DNA of 64,000 nucleotides, taken from contig NZ_BBJF01000012.1 of the NCBI RefSeq assembly GCF_000739735.1, positions 34,096-98,095 on the forward strand. The letters are read 5' to 3'. Made by a program: the position numbers and the translations under genes. Numbering within the stretch: the first letter of the stretch is position 1; each line of letters opens with the position of its first letter. The DNA is from Paraburkholderia ginsengisoli NBRC 100965. Lineage in GTDB: Bacteria; Pseudomonadota; Gammaproteobacteria; Burkholderiales; Burkholderiaceae. Positions 8,054-16,795 of the stretch are shown here, one piece after another. The notes below the pieces were generated by a model. It saw only the letters and a list, made by a program, of their open reading frames with translations, was not told the origin of the DNA and searched no databases.

Positions 8054-8720
8054 ACTCACCGCGCTGCTGCATCTCGCGTCGCCGGCGCTGCCGATCGGCG
8101 CGTTCAGCTACTCGCAGGGGCTCGAAGCGGCCATCGAAGCGCAATTGATCACCGACGCCGATTCCGCGCGCGCGTGGATCGAAAGCGGCCTGACCGACGT
8201 GCTCGCGCACGGCGAGCTGCCGTTCCTCGCGCATCAAATGGAGCGCTGGCGCTCGCATGACGCGGCAGGCCTCGCCGAGGCGAACCGCGAATTCCTCGCG
8301 AGCCGCGAGTCCGCCGAACTGCGGCGCGAAACCGAACAGATGGGCTGGTCGCTGCGGCAGTTGTGCGTGTCGCTCGAATGGGGCGATGCTGAACGACGCG
8401 CGACGCTCGCTTCGCTCATGCCGCTCGCGCAGCCCACCGCGTTCGCGTTCGCCGCCTATGCGCACGATGCCGCCGTCGACGCCGCGCTCGCCGCTTATGC
8501 ATTCAGCTGGGTCGAGAACCAGGCCGCCGCCGCGTTGAAGGCGGTGCCGTTGGGACAGCTTGCGGGGCAGCGCATCATCGTCGCGTTGCGCGAGCCGATC
8601 GATGCGGCCGTCACGCGCGCTTTGTCCACTTCACCCGAAAACATCAACACATTCGCGCCGCAACTCGGCATTCTGTCGGCGCGTCACGAGTCGCAGTATT
8701 CGCGGCTCTTCCGCTCATAA
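8040..8720 (+). CDS. ureF: Urease accessory protein UreF
   Basis: GTPase-regulating partner of UreG in urease maturation. I chose ATG 8040 (226 residues, MRIAELTALLHLASPALPIG), which overlaps the end of ureE and matches the family N terminus. The conserved blocks ASPALPIGAFSYSQGLE and SWVENQAAAALKAVPLGQ are visible. The overlap means translation is coupled to ureE. The C terminus SQYSRLFRS is typical. Confidence 0.96.
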   Translation: MRIAELTALLHLASPALPIGAFSYSQGLEAAIEAQLITDADSARAWIESGLTDVLAHGELPFLAHQMERWRSHDAAGLAEANREFLASRESAELRRETEQMGWSLRQLCVSLEWGDAERRATLASLMPLAQPTAFAFAAYAHDAAVDAALAAYAFSWVENQAAAALKAVPLGQLAGQRIIVALREPIDAAVTRALSTSPENINTFAPQLGILSARHESQYSRLFRS

Positions 8721-8731
8721 AACGATCCATC

Positions 8732-9385
8732 ATGAACGCACCTCATCAGCCCGCTCACTCGTCCGTCCGCACGAAGAAACTGCCGCCGCTGCGCGTGGGC
8801 GTCGGCGGCCCGGTCGGCTCCGGCAAGACCACGCTGCTCGAAATGCTCTGCAAGGCGATGCGCGACCGGTACGACCTCGTCGCGATCACCAACGACATCT
8901 ACACGAAAGAGGATCAGCGTCTGCTGACCGTGGCGGGCGCGTTGCCGGCCGAGCGGATCATGGGCGTCGAAACCGGCGGCTGCCCGCACACGGCGATCCG
9001 CGAAGACGCGTCGATCAATCTCGAAGCCGTCGACCGCATGCTGACGCGCTTTCCCGATGCGGACATCGTGTTCATCGAATCGGGCGGCGACAATCTCGCG
9101 GCGACGTTCAGCCCGGAACTGTCGGACCTGACGATCTACGTAATCGACGTGGCGGGTGGCGAGAAGATTCCGCGCAAGGGCGGGCCTGGCATTACGAAGT
9201 CGGATCTGCTGGTCATCAACAAGACGGACCTCGCGCCGATGGTCGGCGCGAATCTCGACGTAATGGCGTCGGACGCGAAGAAGATGCGCGGCGAGCGGCT
9301 CTTCGTGATGTGCAATCTGAAGGCGCTCGACGGGTTGGATCAGGTGGTGGGGTTTATCGAGCGGAAGGGGTTGTTGAAGGCTTGA
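8732..9385 (+). CDS. ureG: Urease accessory GTPase UreG
   Basis: SIMIBI-class GTPase whose hydrolysis powers nickel insertion into urease (217 residues). P-loop GGPVGSGKTT lies at about 25-34, followed by ITNDIYTKEDQ and VETGGCPHTAIREDAS; the latter includes the conserved Cys-Pro-His metal-binding motif. ESGGDNLAATFSPEL and NKTDLAP (guanine specificity) are intact. It is the last gene of the urease operon and converges on the Fic gene with only four bases between stop codons. Confidence 0.97.
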   Translation: MNAPHQPAHSSVRTKKLPPLRVGVGGPVGSGKTTLLEMLCKAMRDRYDLVAITNDIYTKEDQRLLTVAGALPAERIMGVETGGCPHTAIREDASINLEAVDRMLTRFPDADIVFIESGGDNLAATFSPELSDLTIYVIDVAGGEKIPRKGGPGITKSDLLVINKTDLAPMVGANLDVMASDAKKMRGERLFVMCNLKALDGLDQVVGFIERKGLLKA

Positions 9386-9389
9386 GGCT

Positions 9390-10139
9390 TCACTCCCCCG
9401 GATGGCATTCCAGCAGAAATGCCATCATTTCCGAGCCATCCTTCGACAGATAGAAGCGCACCATTTTTTCGTTGAAGTCCGCCGCTCGCCGTGCGGGGAC
9501 GCTGATCGCGTCGATACCGTTTGCCATCAGCACGCCGTTCATCATGAAACGCGAGGTGCGTTTGTTCCCGTCGAAGAAGAACTGCTGCAATGCGCCGAAC
9601 AGGAAGAATGCGCAGCCGCGTTCGAATGCATTCGAAACCTGATCCGCAAGCGCGCGGGTGCCTTCGGCGAAAACCCGGTTGAGTTCCGGGGCTCCGGGCA
9701 AGGTAGGTAGTGGCGTGTAACGTCCTGCTTCACCCAATGCGACGTCAGGCGTATATCGGGTTTCCTCTCCTTCGCCTCGGAAGACTCCCCACTCGAGGGC
9801 CTCATTGCGCGCAACAAGACGATGCAAGTCGCAGAACGTGGTTTTATCAAGCGCAAATCGCCCGTCCTGAACGATCGCCAGCAAACGCTTCGAACTCTCC
9901 GCGAGGTTCAGGATCTGCTCCTGATCGGATATTTTCCTGCCGCCCACAGTCACGCCGTCGAGCAGCGTCTTCACCTCGGGAAACGTAAAGGGGTTACCTT
10001 CGAGCACACTCGCATCCCACACGAATTCCGGAAGCATTCGATGAAAGCGGAAGCACACTCGTTTAATTGAGTGAACCGGGATGTCTTGAGGAATCGCGGC
10101 GCGATCCCATTGAAAGCCGAGGTCGGTGAAAAGCGTCAT
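9390..10139 (-). CDS. Fic family protein with a degenerate catalytic motif
   Basis: 249-residue Fic-fold protein. The Fic motif HxFx(D/E)GNxRxxR is present as QFFFDGNKRTSR (186-197), so the catalytic His position carries Gln186 while Asp, Gly, Asn and both Arg are kept. An inhibitory-helix-like segment ASVLEGN (43-49) lies near the N terminus, with Ala at the usual Ser/Thr position but the Glu kept. Active Fic proteins transfer AMP or other groups to hydroxyl side chains; loss of the His would be expected to block this. It may be a regulator, a different-chemistry enzyme or a decaying gene. No antitoxin gene is next to it. An AT-rich stretch at about 10204-10220 could hold its promoter. Confidence 0.85.
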   Translation of the reverse strand: MTLFTDLGFQWDRAAIPQDIPVHSIKRVCFRFHRMLPEFVWDASVLEGNPFTFPEVKTLLDGVTVGGRKISDQEQILNLAESSKRLLAIVQDGRFALDKTTFCDLHRLVARNEALEWGVFRGEGEETRYTPDVALGEAGRYTPLPTLPGAPELNRVFAEGTRALADQVSNAFERGCAFFLFGALQQFFFDGNKRTSRFMMNGVLMANGIDAISVPARRAADFNEKMVRFYLSKDGSEMMAFLLECHPGE

Positions 10140-10264
10140 TGCAGGCGGTGAAAAAGCGGTTCAAGTCACAGGGCCGCGGATACACAAGCCAATCTGCGCA
10201 GAATATATGATTTATCGACAAGCGAAGCGACGAACCGCGCTCCGTAGCTCACATCACCCGCCCG

Positions 10265-11572
10265 TCACTCCGGCAACAACGCCATCAACACATCCACCGT
10301 CCGCGCCGTCGCCCCGCGATGCCGCGCGGCAAATGCCGACGCCGCGCCGCCCATCGCCAAGCGCCGCGCCTTGTCGCCGAACAGCTCGCGCAGCGCACGC
10401 GCGAGATCGGCCGGGTCTTGCACCTGTACCGCCGCGCCCGCCGCGACCGCATCGGCGGTGGCCTGCGTGAAGTTGAACACATGCGGCCCGATCAGCACGG
10501 GCACACCGACAGCGCATGCTTCGATCAGATTCTGCCCGCCAAGCGGCAACAGACTCCCGCCGATAAACGCCAGATCCGCCGCCGCATAGTACGCGCCCAA
10601 TTCGCCCATCGAATCGCCGAGCAGCACCGTCACGCCGGCAGGCAACGCCGGCACCGCGCCGCTCGCGGCCGCCGACGCCACCTTCGCATCCGGCGCCCAC
10701 GTCGAACGTCGTTCGAGCCGCAGCCCCGCTTTCTCGACCAGCGCCGCCACTTCGTTGAAGCGTTGCGGATGACGCGGCACCAGAATCAGCAGCGCATCGT
10801 CGATGTTCAGCGCCGCGAACGCCTGCAGTACCAGCGCCTCTTCGCCCTCGCGGGTGCTCGCCGCGACCCACACCGGCCGCGTGCCGATCGCCGCGCGCCA
10901 CGCATGTCCGCGCGCCGCCAGTTCCGGCGGCGTGGTCATGTCGAACTTCAGATTGCCGAGCACCGCGACGTTGCGCGCGCCGAGCGCGGTGAGCCGCTCG
11001 GCATCCGCCGGACTTTGCGCGAGCACGCGCGCAAAGCCGCCGAACACGTCCTTCGTCGCGCCGCCAAATTTCGCCGCGCGCTTGTACGAACGCGCCGACA
11101 TCCGTGCGTTGGTGAGCACGAGCGGCACGTCCGCGCGCCGGCATTCGTCGATCAGCGTCGGCCACACTTCGGTTTCCATCACCAGACCGAGCGATGGACG
11201 CCACGCGCGCAAAAAGCGTCGCACCGCATGCGGCATGTCGTACGGCAGATAGCTGCGCAACACGCGATCGCCGAAAATCTCGATGCCGGTGGCGCGGCCG
11301 CTCGGCGTCATATGAGTCAACAGAATGCGCGCGTCGGGGCGCGCCTTCATCAGCGCGTCGATCAGCGGTTGCGCAGCGCGCGTTTCGCCGACCGACACCG
11401 CATGCACCCAGATCAATGGCCCGTTGTCCTCGGGCAAGCGCCGGCGCGAATAACCGAAGCGCTCGCCGATGTGCTCGCGATAACCGCGTTCCTTGCGCGA
11501 ACGGATCAGCAGACGCAGCACGGCAAGCGGCGCGATGATCCACCAGAGCGCGTTATAAATCGCCCTCAGCAT
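10265..11572 (-). CDS. waaA: 3-deoxy-D-manno-octulosonic acid transferase WaaA (KdtA)
   Basis: Transfers Kdo from CMP-Kdo to lipid IVA at the inner membrane, the first LPS core step. 435 residues. The N-terminal hydrophobic segment (MLRAIYNALWWIIAPLAVL) anchors it; WVHAVSVGETRAA, METEVWPTL, NARMSARSYKR and GNLKFD are family blocks, with ILVPRHPQRFNEV and GGSLLPLGGQNLIEA in the C-terminal half. It lies downstream of waaC and kdoO in the same direction, so core assembly and Kdo modification are clustered. Confidence 0.95.
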   Translation of the reverse strand: MLRAIYNALWWIIAPLAVLRLLIRSRKERGYREHIGERFGYSRRRLPEDNGPLIWVHAVSVGETRAAQPLIDALMKARPDARILLTHMTPSGRATGIEIFGDRVLRSYLPYDMPHAVRRFLRAWRPSLGLVMETEVWPTLIDECRRADVPLVLTNARMSARSYKRAAKFGGATKDVFGGFARVLAQSPADAERLTALGARNVAVLGNLKFDMTTPPELAARGHAWRAAIGTRPVWVAASTREGEEALVLQAFAALNIDDALLILVPRHPQRFNEVAALVEKAGLRLERRSTWAPDAKVASAAASGAVPALPAGVTVLLGDSMGELGAYYAAADLAFIGGSLLPLGGQNLIEACAVGVPVLIGPHVFNFTQATADAVAAGAAVQVQDPADLARALRELFGDKARRLAMGGAASAFAARHRGATARTVDVLMALLPE

Positions 11573-11684
11573 CGGCGCTCCGCATGCTGTACGTGTTCAA
11601 CGCGTCCCGCACCTTCGACGCGCTTCACGCGCGCGAACGCACGGCCGCCTACGCGTCGGCACATCACGTCAGGAACCGTGGCGC

Positions 11685-12569
11685 TCAAACCAGCGCCCTG
11701 CCCTTCAGGCGCTCGAGAATGCCGAGCGGCGCGCATTCGGGCTGCGCCATCGCCTTGACCGGCAGGAAGAAAGTCTGCTCCATCATGTACTGGCCGGACA
11801 TCACCGCGTGCGAGGTCTGGTCGGAGAAACACACCCACACGCAGCCCGGCGGAAACGGCATGGTCTCCTGCGGGCTCGACTTCTGATAGTCGAGATCGGC
11901 CTTCATGCCGTCGTGCAGATGCAGCATCAGATGGTCGTACTCGCTGCGCGGCGACTTGGTCACGTGCAAAAGATTCAGCAGCCAGGCCGAGCCCGGCATC
12001 TGCGGTTTGATACGCGGCAGAAAGCGTTTGGCCATGTCCTCGAACGGTTCGCCGACGCGCCACACGCGCGGCGCGCCATGCGGGTTGACGTTGGTGAACA
12101 CGCGCAGAATGCGCTCGCCGTAATTAGGCCGCGACGGAAACGCGTCGACATGCAGACGGCTGTCGTCTTTACGCCATGAGGTTTCGCGTGTCTCCACCTG
12201 GTGCAGCCGCAAGCTGGTCGGCGCGACGCGCAACCGGCCGTTGTATTCGGGAAAGAGCCCATCGACCAGCGTGCGCGCATTCGCCTGATAACGCGCGACC
12301 AGCGCGCGCACCGCCGATTGCGTGACGGCGTCGCCGGCCACGCCGTGCAACGCGCCGCCATTCGGTTCGAGGCTGATGTTCTTGCGGCTCGGGTCGGCCA
12401 GCTTCGGATCGAGCAGCGCCTGCTCGCCGCCTTCGATCGCGAAGCGCAGGTTCGGGAAGTACAGCACCTTGCCGCGCTCGACGCCGGCGAGCAGCGTCTC
12501 GCGCGGCACGGACAGATTGCGTGCGTGCCAGTCGGCGTTCGCTACTTCGATGATCTGGGTTTCGTTCAT
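11685..12569 (-). CDS. kdoO: Kdo 3-hydroxylase KdoO (Fe(II)/2-oxoglutarate dioxygenase)
   Basis: 294 residues. Established work on Burkholderia ambifaria and Yersinia pestis shows that KdoO hydroxylates the outer Kdo of LPS to Ko. The non-haem iron facial triad is visible as H140-x-D142 (RLHVDAFPSRP) and H254 (QTSHAVMSGQ). The gene is sandwiched between waaC and waaA, 48 and 112 bp away, matching its role on the inner core. No signal peptide is seen, consistent with action on the cytoplasmic side. Confidence 0.88.
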   Translation of the reverse strand: MNETQIIEVANADWHARNLSVPRETLLAGVERGKVLYFPNLRFAIEGGEQALLDPKLADPSRKNISLEPNGGALHGVAGDAVTQSAVRALVARYQANARTLVDGLFPEYNGRLRVAPTSLRLHQVETRETSWRKDDSRLHVDAFPSRPNYGERILRVFTNVNPHGAPRVWRVGEPFEDMAKRFLPRIKPQMPGSAWLLNLLHVTKSPRSEYDHLMLHLHDGMKADLDYQKSSPQETMPFPPGCVWVCFSDQTSHAVMSGQYMMEQTFFLPVKAMAQPECAPLGILERLKGRALV

Positions 12570-12617
12570 GGTCGCCCTTGAGAACGGAGAGTGCGCAAGG
12601 CGAAGCGCACCGACGGG

Positions 12618-13619
12618 TTACAGCAGGCCAAAAGCGGCCAGTGCCGACTTGACCTGTTGCAGCGTGGGCGGCTGTCCGGCCGAGCCGAGATTGACGACGT
12701 TCGGCGACCAGTAGCCGCCGGTGCGCCACGCGGTCGAGAAATTGTACAACTCGACCGTGGGCCGCTTCAGCGCCGCCGCGATGTGCACTAGACCTGTGTC
12801 AACGCCGACCGTCGCGGCCGCGCCTTCGATCAAACCGACCACCGCGGGCAACGACAGCTTCGGCGGCACGATCGCGGCGGCGCCGAATTCCTTTGCGAGA
12901 CGCTCGCTGGTCGCGCGTTCGGCGTCGCTGCCCCACGGCAGCACGATCGACGCGCCGCGCCGCACCAGCGACTGCCCGAGTTCGATCCACGCGGTATCGG
13001 GCCATTGCTTGTCGGCGCGCGAGGTCGCGTGCACGAACACCACGTAGGGCACGGGCAGATTCAGATTCGCTTCCGACAACGCGAGCGCCGCGCGCCCGGT
13101 GTCGAGGCCGAAGTCGATGTCGTCGGTGGGTTGCGGCGGCGGATCGCCCAGCGCCGCGGCGACCAGTTGCCGCGTGCGTTCGACCACATGAGTGCGCGGC
13201 TCGATCGGCACGCGCTTGTCGTAGAAGAAACGCACCGGCCATTCGAAGCCCGCGCCGTCGGTCCGGTTGCCGAGGCCGACCAGCGGCCCGCGCGCCATGC
13301 TCGCGACCCACGCGGTCTTGATGAGCCCCTGGCAGTCGATCACGAGATCGTAGTGCTCGGCGGCGAGCGCGCGCCGGAACGCGCCGATCTCGCGCCAGTT
13401 CTCTGCCGACAGGATGCGCTTGCGCCAGCGCCGCAGCGACACGGGGATCGCCCGCCGCACGCCGCTCACCAGTTGCACGAGCCCGACGAAGCTTTCTTCG
13501 ACGAGCCAGTCGATCTGGGCATCGGGATGGCGGCGTCGGATGTCGGCGATCACCGGCATGTTGTGAACGACGTCGCCCAAGGACGACACCCTCACGATGA
13601 GTATCTTTTGCACGCTCAA
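12618..13619 (-). CDS. waaC: LPS heptosyltransferase I WaaC
   Basis: GT9 enzyme that adds the first L-glycero-D-manno-heptose to Kdo (333 residues). It starts MSVQKILIVRVSSLGDVVHNMP, the hallmark N terminus, and contains WLVEESFVGL, DLVIDCQGLIKTA and the ADP-heptose-binding block VGVDTGLVHIAAAL. It is the first gene of the waaC-kdoO-waaA group, which is separated from the upstream phosphomutase gene by a terminator. Confidence 0.95.
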   Translation of the reverse strand: MSVQKILIVRVSSLGDVVHNMPVIADIRRRHPDAQIDWLVEESFVGLVQLVSGVRRAIPVSLRRWRKRILSAENWREIGAFRRALAAEHYDLVIDCQGLIKTAWVASMARGPLVGLGNRTDGAGFEWPVRFFYDKRVPIEPRTHVVERTRQLVAAALGDPPPQPTDDIDFGLDTGRAALALSEANLNLPVPYVVFVHATSRADKQWPDTAWIELGQSLVRRGASIVLPWGSDAERATSERLAKEFGAAAIVPPKLSLPAVVGLIEGAAATVGVDTGLVHIAAALKRPTVELYNFSTAWRTGGYWSPNVVNLGSAGQPPTLQQVKSALAAFGLL

Positions 13620-13678
13620 GAGTGGGAAAACCGGCTATGCGGCCCGAAGATGCGTTAAGGAAACCCCACGAAGGTACG

Positions 13679-13704
13679 AACACGCCGGGATAGCCCGGCG
13701 TGTT
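13679..13704. promoter_or_regulatory. Perfect 11-bp stem in the waaC leader
   Basis: Arms AACACGCCGGG (13679-13689) and CCCGGCGTGTT (13694-13704) with a 4-base loop. It lies 60 bp upstream of the waaC start on the minus strand. It lacks a long T-run, so it may be a second weak terminator for the phosphomutase gene or a leader structure. Confidence 0.45.
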
Positions 13705-13748
13705 CTCATGAGGAGCGCAATTTTAGCGCGTCGCATGTAAAACACATG

Positions 13749-13786
13749 AAAAAACGCGGCGCGGTAAGTGCAACCCGCGCCGCGTT
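13749..13786 (-). terminator. Intrinsic terminator of the phosphomutase gene
   Basis: Complementary arms AACGCGGCGCGG (13753-13764) and CCGCGCCGCGTT (13775-13786). Reading the minus strand, the stem is followed by six T residues. It lies about 60 bp after the stop codon at 13848. It would separate that gene from waaC. Confidence 0.82.
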
Positions 13787-13847
13787 CAGCCACGGCGGCG
13801 ATTCGAACCAGGCGAACCCGGCCCGAACCGCCGCGCCGCCTCAGCCT

Positions 13848-15242
13848 TCAGAACGGCAGTTTCGCATCGGCCTTCTCCGCGAGGATCACGCGGCGGAAGT
13901 CTTCCTGGATGCGCTTGAGCGCCGCGTCGTTATCGGCTTCGAAACGCATCACCACGACCGGCGTGGTGTTCGACGAACGCGCGAGACCGAAGCCGTCCGG
14001 GTATTCGACGCGCAGGCCGTCGATCTTCACGACGTCGTCCGCGCCAGTGAACTTCGCGTTCTGCTGCAAGCGCGCGATCAGTTCGAAATTCTCGCCTTCT
14101 TCGAGCTTCAGTTGCAGCTCCGGCGTGGAGTTCGAGTTCGGGAGCGAGTTCAGCAATGCGCTCGGGTCTTGAACGCGCGTGAGAATTTCGAGCAGACGCG
14201 CGCCCGTGTACAGGCCGTCGTCGAAACCGTACCAGCGGTCCTTGAAGAACACGTGGCCGCTCATTTCGCCCGCGAGCGGCGCGCCGGTTTCGCGCAGCTT
14301 CGCCTTCACGAGCGAGTGGCCGGTCTTCCACATCAGCGGTTCGCCGCCCTTGTCCTTCACCCACTTCGCCAGATTGCGCGTGCACTTCACGTCGTAAATG
14401 ATCTGCGCGCCCTTGTTGCGCGACAGCACTTCTTCGGCGAACAGCATCAACTGACGGTCCGGATAGATGATCTGGCCATCTTTCGTGACGACGCCGAGGC
14501 GGTCGCCGTCGCCGTCGAACGCGAAGCCGATTTCCGCATCCGTTTCCTTCAGCGCGCGAATCACGTCCTGGAGGTTTTCCGGGTGCGCCGGGTCCGGGTG
14601 ATGGTTCGGGAAGTTGCCGTCGATCTCGGTGAACAGTTCGACCAGTTCGCAGCCGAGCTTTTTGAACAGCTTCGGCGCGAGGCCGCCGGCCACACCGTTG
14701 CCGGTGTCGACGACGATCTTCATCGGACGCGCGAGCTTGATGTCGCTCGCGATGCGTTCGAGGTACGCGTCGGCGATGTCGTACTCGGTGTAGGTGCCGC
14801 TGCCGTCGCTGAAGTTTTCGTCGACGATGCGTTGATGCAGCGCGAGAATCTGTTCGCCGTAAATGGCCGCGCCGCGCAGGACCATCTTGAAGCCGTTGTA
14901 GTCAGGCGGATTGTGGCTACCCGTGACGACGATGCACGAGTCGACGCGGCGCTCGCCGCCTTCGAGTTGCAACGGCACGCTGGCCGCGAAGTAGCCGACG
15001 GGCGTCGGCACCATGCCGACGTTGACCACGTCGACGCCCGCCGCACGCAAACCGTCCGACAGCGCCTGGATCAACTCGGGACCCGACAGGCGCCCGTCGC
15101 GCGCGACCACGACCGCGTCGCCGCCCTGCGCACGCACTTCGCTGCCGAACGCGCGGCCGATGGCGCGCGCGGCATCGGCGTCGAGCGTCTTGCCGATCAC
15201 GCCGCGAATGTCATACGCCTTGAAAATGGATTTGGAGATCAT
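13848..15242 (-). CDS. manB: Phosphomannomutase/phosphoglucomutase (AlgC type)
   Basis: Interconverts hexose-6- and hexose-1-phosphates; supplies Man-1-P for GDP-mannose and Glc-1-P for dTDP- and UDP-sugars. 464 residues. Phosphoserine loop TGSHNPPDYNG with S109, metal-binding DGDGDR, and the C-terminal phosphate-binding SNTTPV block are present. The genes manC, gmd, rmd and rmlA in the same window use its products. It is transcribed alone on the minus strand with its own terminator. Whether it prefers Man or Glc cannot be told from sequence. Confidence 0.92.
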   Translation of the reverse strand: MISKSIFKAYDIRGVIGKTLDADAARAIGRAFGSEVRAQGGDAVVVARDGRLSGPELIQALSDGLRAAGVDVVNVGMVPTPVGYFAASVPLQLEGGERRVDSCIVVTGSHNPPDYNGFKMVLRGAAIYGEQILALHQRIVDENFSDGSGTYTEYDIADAYLERIASDIKLARPMKIVVDTGNGVAGGLAPKLFKKLGCELVELFTEIDGNFPNHHPDPAHPENLQDVIRALKETDAEIGFAFDGDGDRLGVVTKDGQIIYPDRQLMLFAEEVLSRNKGAQIIYDVKCTRNLAKWVKDKGGEPLMWKTGHSLVKAKLRETGAPLAGEMSGHVFFKDRWYGFDDGLYTGARLLEILTRVQDPSALLNSLPNSNSTPELQLKLEEGENFELIARLQQNAKFTGADDVVKIDGLRVEYPDGFGLARSSNTTPVVVMRFEADNDAALKRIQEDFRRVILAEKADAKLPF

Positions 15243-15380
15243 GTTGGCTCACTTACGTGCAATGGAAAATTTTGACCGGCGCACCGCTGACCATCGGTAA
15301 AACTGGCGATGAAACGAGTGATGAAAAGTAGCGATAAAACGCTGCGGTGCGCCCTTGCCGGAAGCGATCCGGTTCCAACT

Positions 15381-15386
15381 TATAAT
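15381..15386 (+). promoter_or_regulatory. Candidate -10 box (TATAAT) for the flippase operon
   Basis: A perfect TATAAT lies 147 bp upstream of the flippase start, in the 290-bp gap between divergent genes. TTGCCG at 15355-15360 could act as a -35, but the 20-bp spacing is long. Low-to-moderate support. Confidence 0.4.
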
Positions 15387-15532
15387 TGCGTTTTTCTGAC
15401 CCGCCTGAATTACGCCATTCTAATGCTTAGACGCCCTCCGTTTGTAAAGTTGCCGCGACTGTCGGCCGGGTGGGCGAACGCGCACATTGACGCTGTGCAA
15501 TCCGCATACGCGCACCGGCAAGCGGCCACCGG

Positions 15533-16795
15533 ATGCTGACGCTCAAACGCTTCGCCAATCCCGACGTCACCCGCGCGTTCACGAATATCGTCTGGCTCGG
15601 ACTCGAACGACTCACGCAGATCGGCGTGGCCATCGCGATCAGCGGCATGCTGGCGCGTTACTTCGGGCCCGACGTGTTCGGCAAGTGGCAATACGCGAAC
15701 ACATTGCTGCTGGTGCTCTCGCCGATCACCTGGGTGTGCGGCGCGGAAATCCTCGTGCCCACCATCGTCAACCGCCCTCCCGCCCAACTCGGCACGGTGC
15801 TCGGCAGCGCGTTCGCGTTGCGCATCACCGTGTCGATCGTGGCGCTGCTGCTCACCTGGCTCGGCATCGCGCTGCATCTGTTCGAACCGCTCGTCGGCGC
15901 AATGCTCGCCGGCCTTGCGGTGACGATGCTGTTTCGCGAGCCGTTCGTCGGCGTAATCAACGCGTGGCTGCAAAGCATGACCTACAGCAAGCCACAGTTG
16001 CTCACCAGCATGAGCACGGCCGTGCTCAAAGCCGGCTGCGTCTACCTGCTGGTTCGCGCCGCCGCCGCGCCCGCACGCTTCGGCTGGCTGTGGGCGCTCG
16101 AATCCGCGGCGATCGGCGCAGTGCTGCTGATCTACTTCATGCGCCGCCACGGCGGCCAGCTCGGCTGGCGTTTCGACCGCTCGCTGTTCCGGCATTTCGC
16201 GAGCGCCGGCACGGTGTTCTGGCTCGGCCTGATCGGTATGTACCTGTTCCTGAAACTCGACCGCCTGATGCTCGAACGCGCGATCTCCTTCGCTGATCTC
16301 GGACGCTACTCCGCCGCGCAGCAGTTGAACGAAAACTGGATCACGCTCGCGCTGATGCTCGCGCAGACCATCGCGCCGGCTTTCATCTACCGCGTGCAGG
16401 ACGCCGCGCAACTGCGCCGCAACGTGTGGCGCCTCACCGCGCTGACCGCCGCGTTGATGGTGAGCGGCGCATTCGTGCTCGACCTGCTCGCCGGCTTCAT
16501 CATTCGCCGCGTGTTCGGGCCGGACTTCGAAGGCGCCATCGACATCTTCCGCTGGGCCGTGTGGTTGTCCGTACCCGCCGGCATCGAAGCGATCGGCAAT
16601 CTTATCGTGTTGAAGTACCAAGCCAAGTTCGTGCTGCTGTCCAAATGGCTGCTCGCGCTGGCCGTCGCGTTCGCCGTGAATCTGCTGGCGATCCCGCGGC
16701 TCGGCGCTTACGGCGCGCTGGTCGGCCTCGCGGCGGGTTATCTGGCGGCCGCGTCGGTCAATCTTTATTACATCCGTTTCAAATTGCGCCCATGA
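15533..16795 (+). CDS. Wzx-type lipid-linked oligosaccharide flippase
   Basis: Polytopic membrane protein (420 residues) of the polysaccharide transporter/MATE-like superfamily. It has about 12 to 14 hydrophobic segments and typical features such as GLERLTQIGVAIAISGMLARYFGP at the N terminus and LKLDRLMLERAISFADLGRYSAAQQL in the middle. It would flip undecaprenyl-diphosphate-linked repeat units. It is first in an operon with two glycosyltransferases and galE and overlaps the next gene by four bases. No Wzy polymerase is recognisable nearby. Confidence 0.85.
   Translation: MLTLKRFANPDVTRAFTNIVWLGLERLTQIGVAIAISGMLARYFGPDVFGKWQYANTLLLVLSPITWVCGAEILVPTIVNRPPAQLGTVLGSAFALRITVSIVALLLTWLGIALHLFEPLVGAMLAGLAVTMLFREPFVGVINAWLQSMTYSKPQLLTSMSTAVLKAGCVYLLVRAAAAPARFGWLWALESAAIGAVLLIYFMRRHGGQLGWRFDRSLFRHFASAGTVFWLGLIGMYLFLKLDRLMLERAISFADLGRYSAAQQLNENWITLALMLAQTIAPAFIYRVQDAAQLRRNVWRLTALTAALMVSGAFVLDLLAGFIIRRVFGPDFEGAIDIFRWAVWLSVPAGIEAIGNLIVLKYQAKFVLLSKWLLALAVAFAVNLLAIPRLGAYGALVGLAAGYLAAASVNLYYIRFKLRP

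Noticed and set aside
13795..13830. GATTCGAACC near the phosphomutase stop, which looks like a tRNA T-loop on the minus strand
   Set aside because: No acceptor stem, D-arm or anticodon stem can be folded around it.
13746..15275. A 509-codon open frame on the plus strand opposite the phosphomutase gene
   Set aside because: It mirrors the minus-strand gene, has no family resemblance and is rich in Arg, Val and His as expected for antisense frames in GC-rich DNA.
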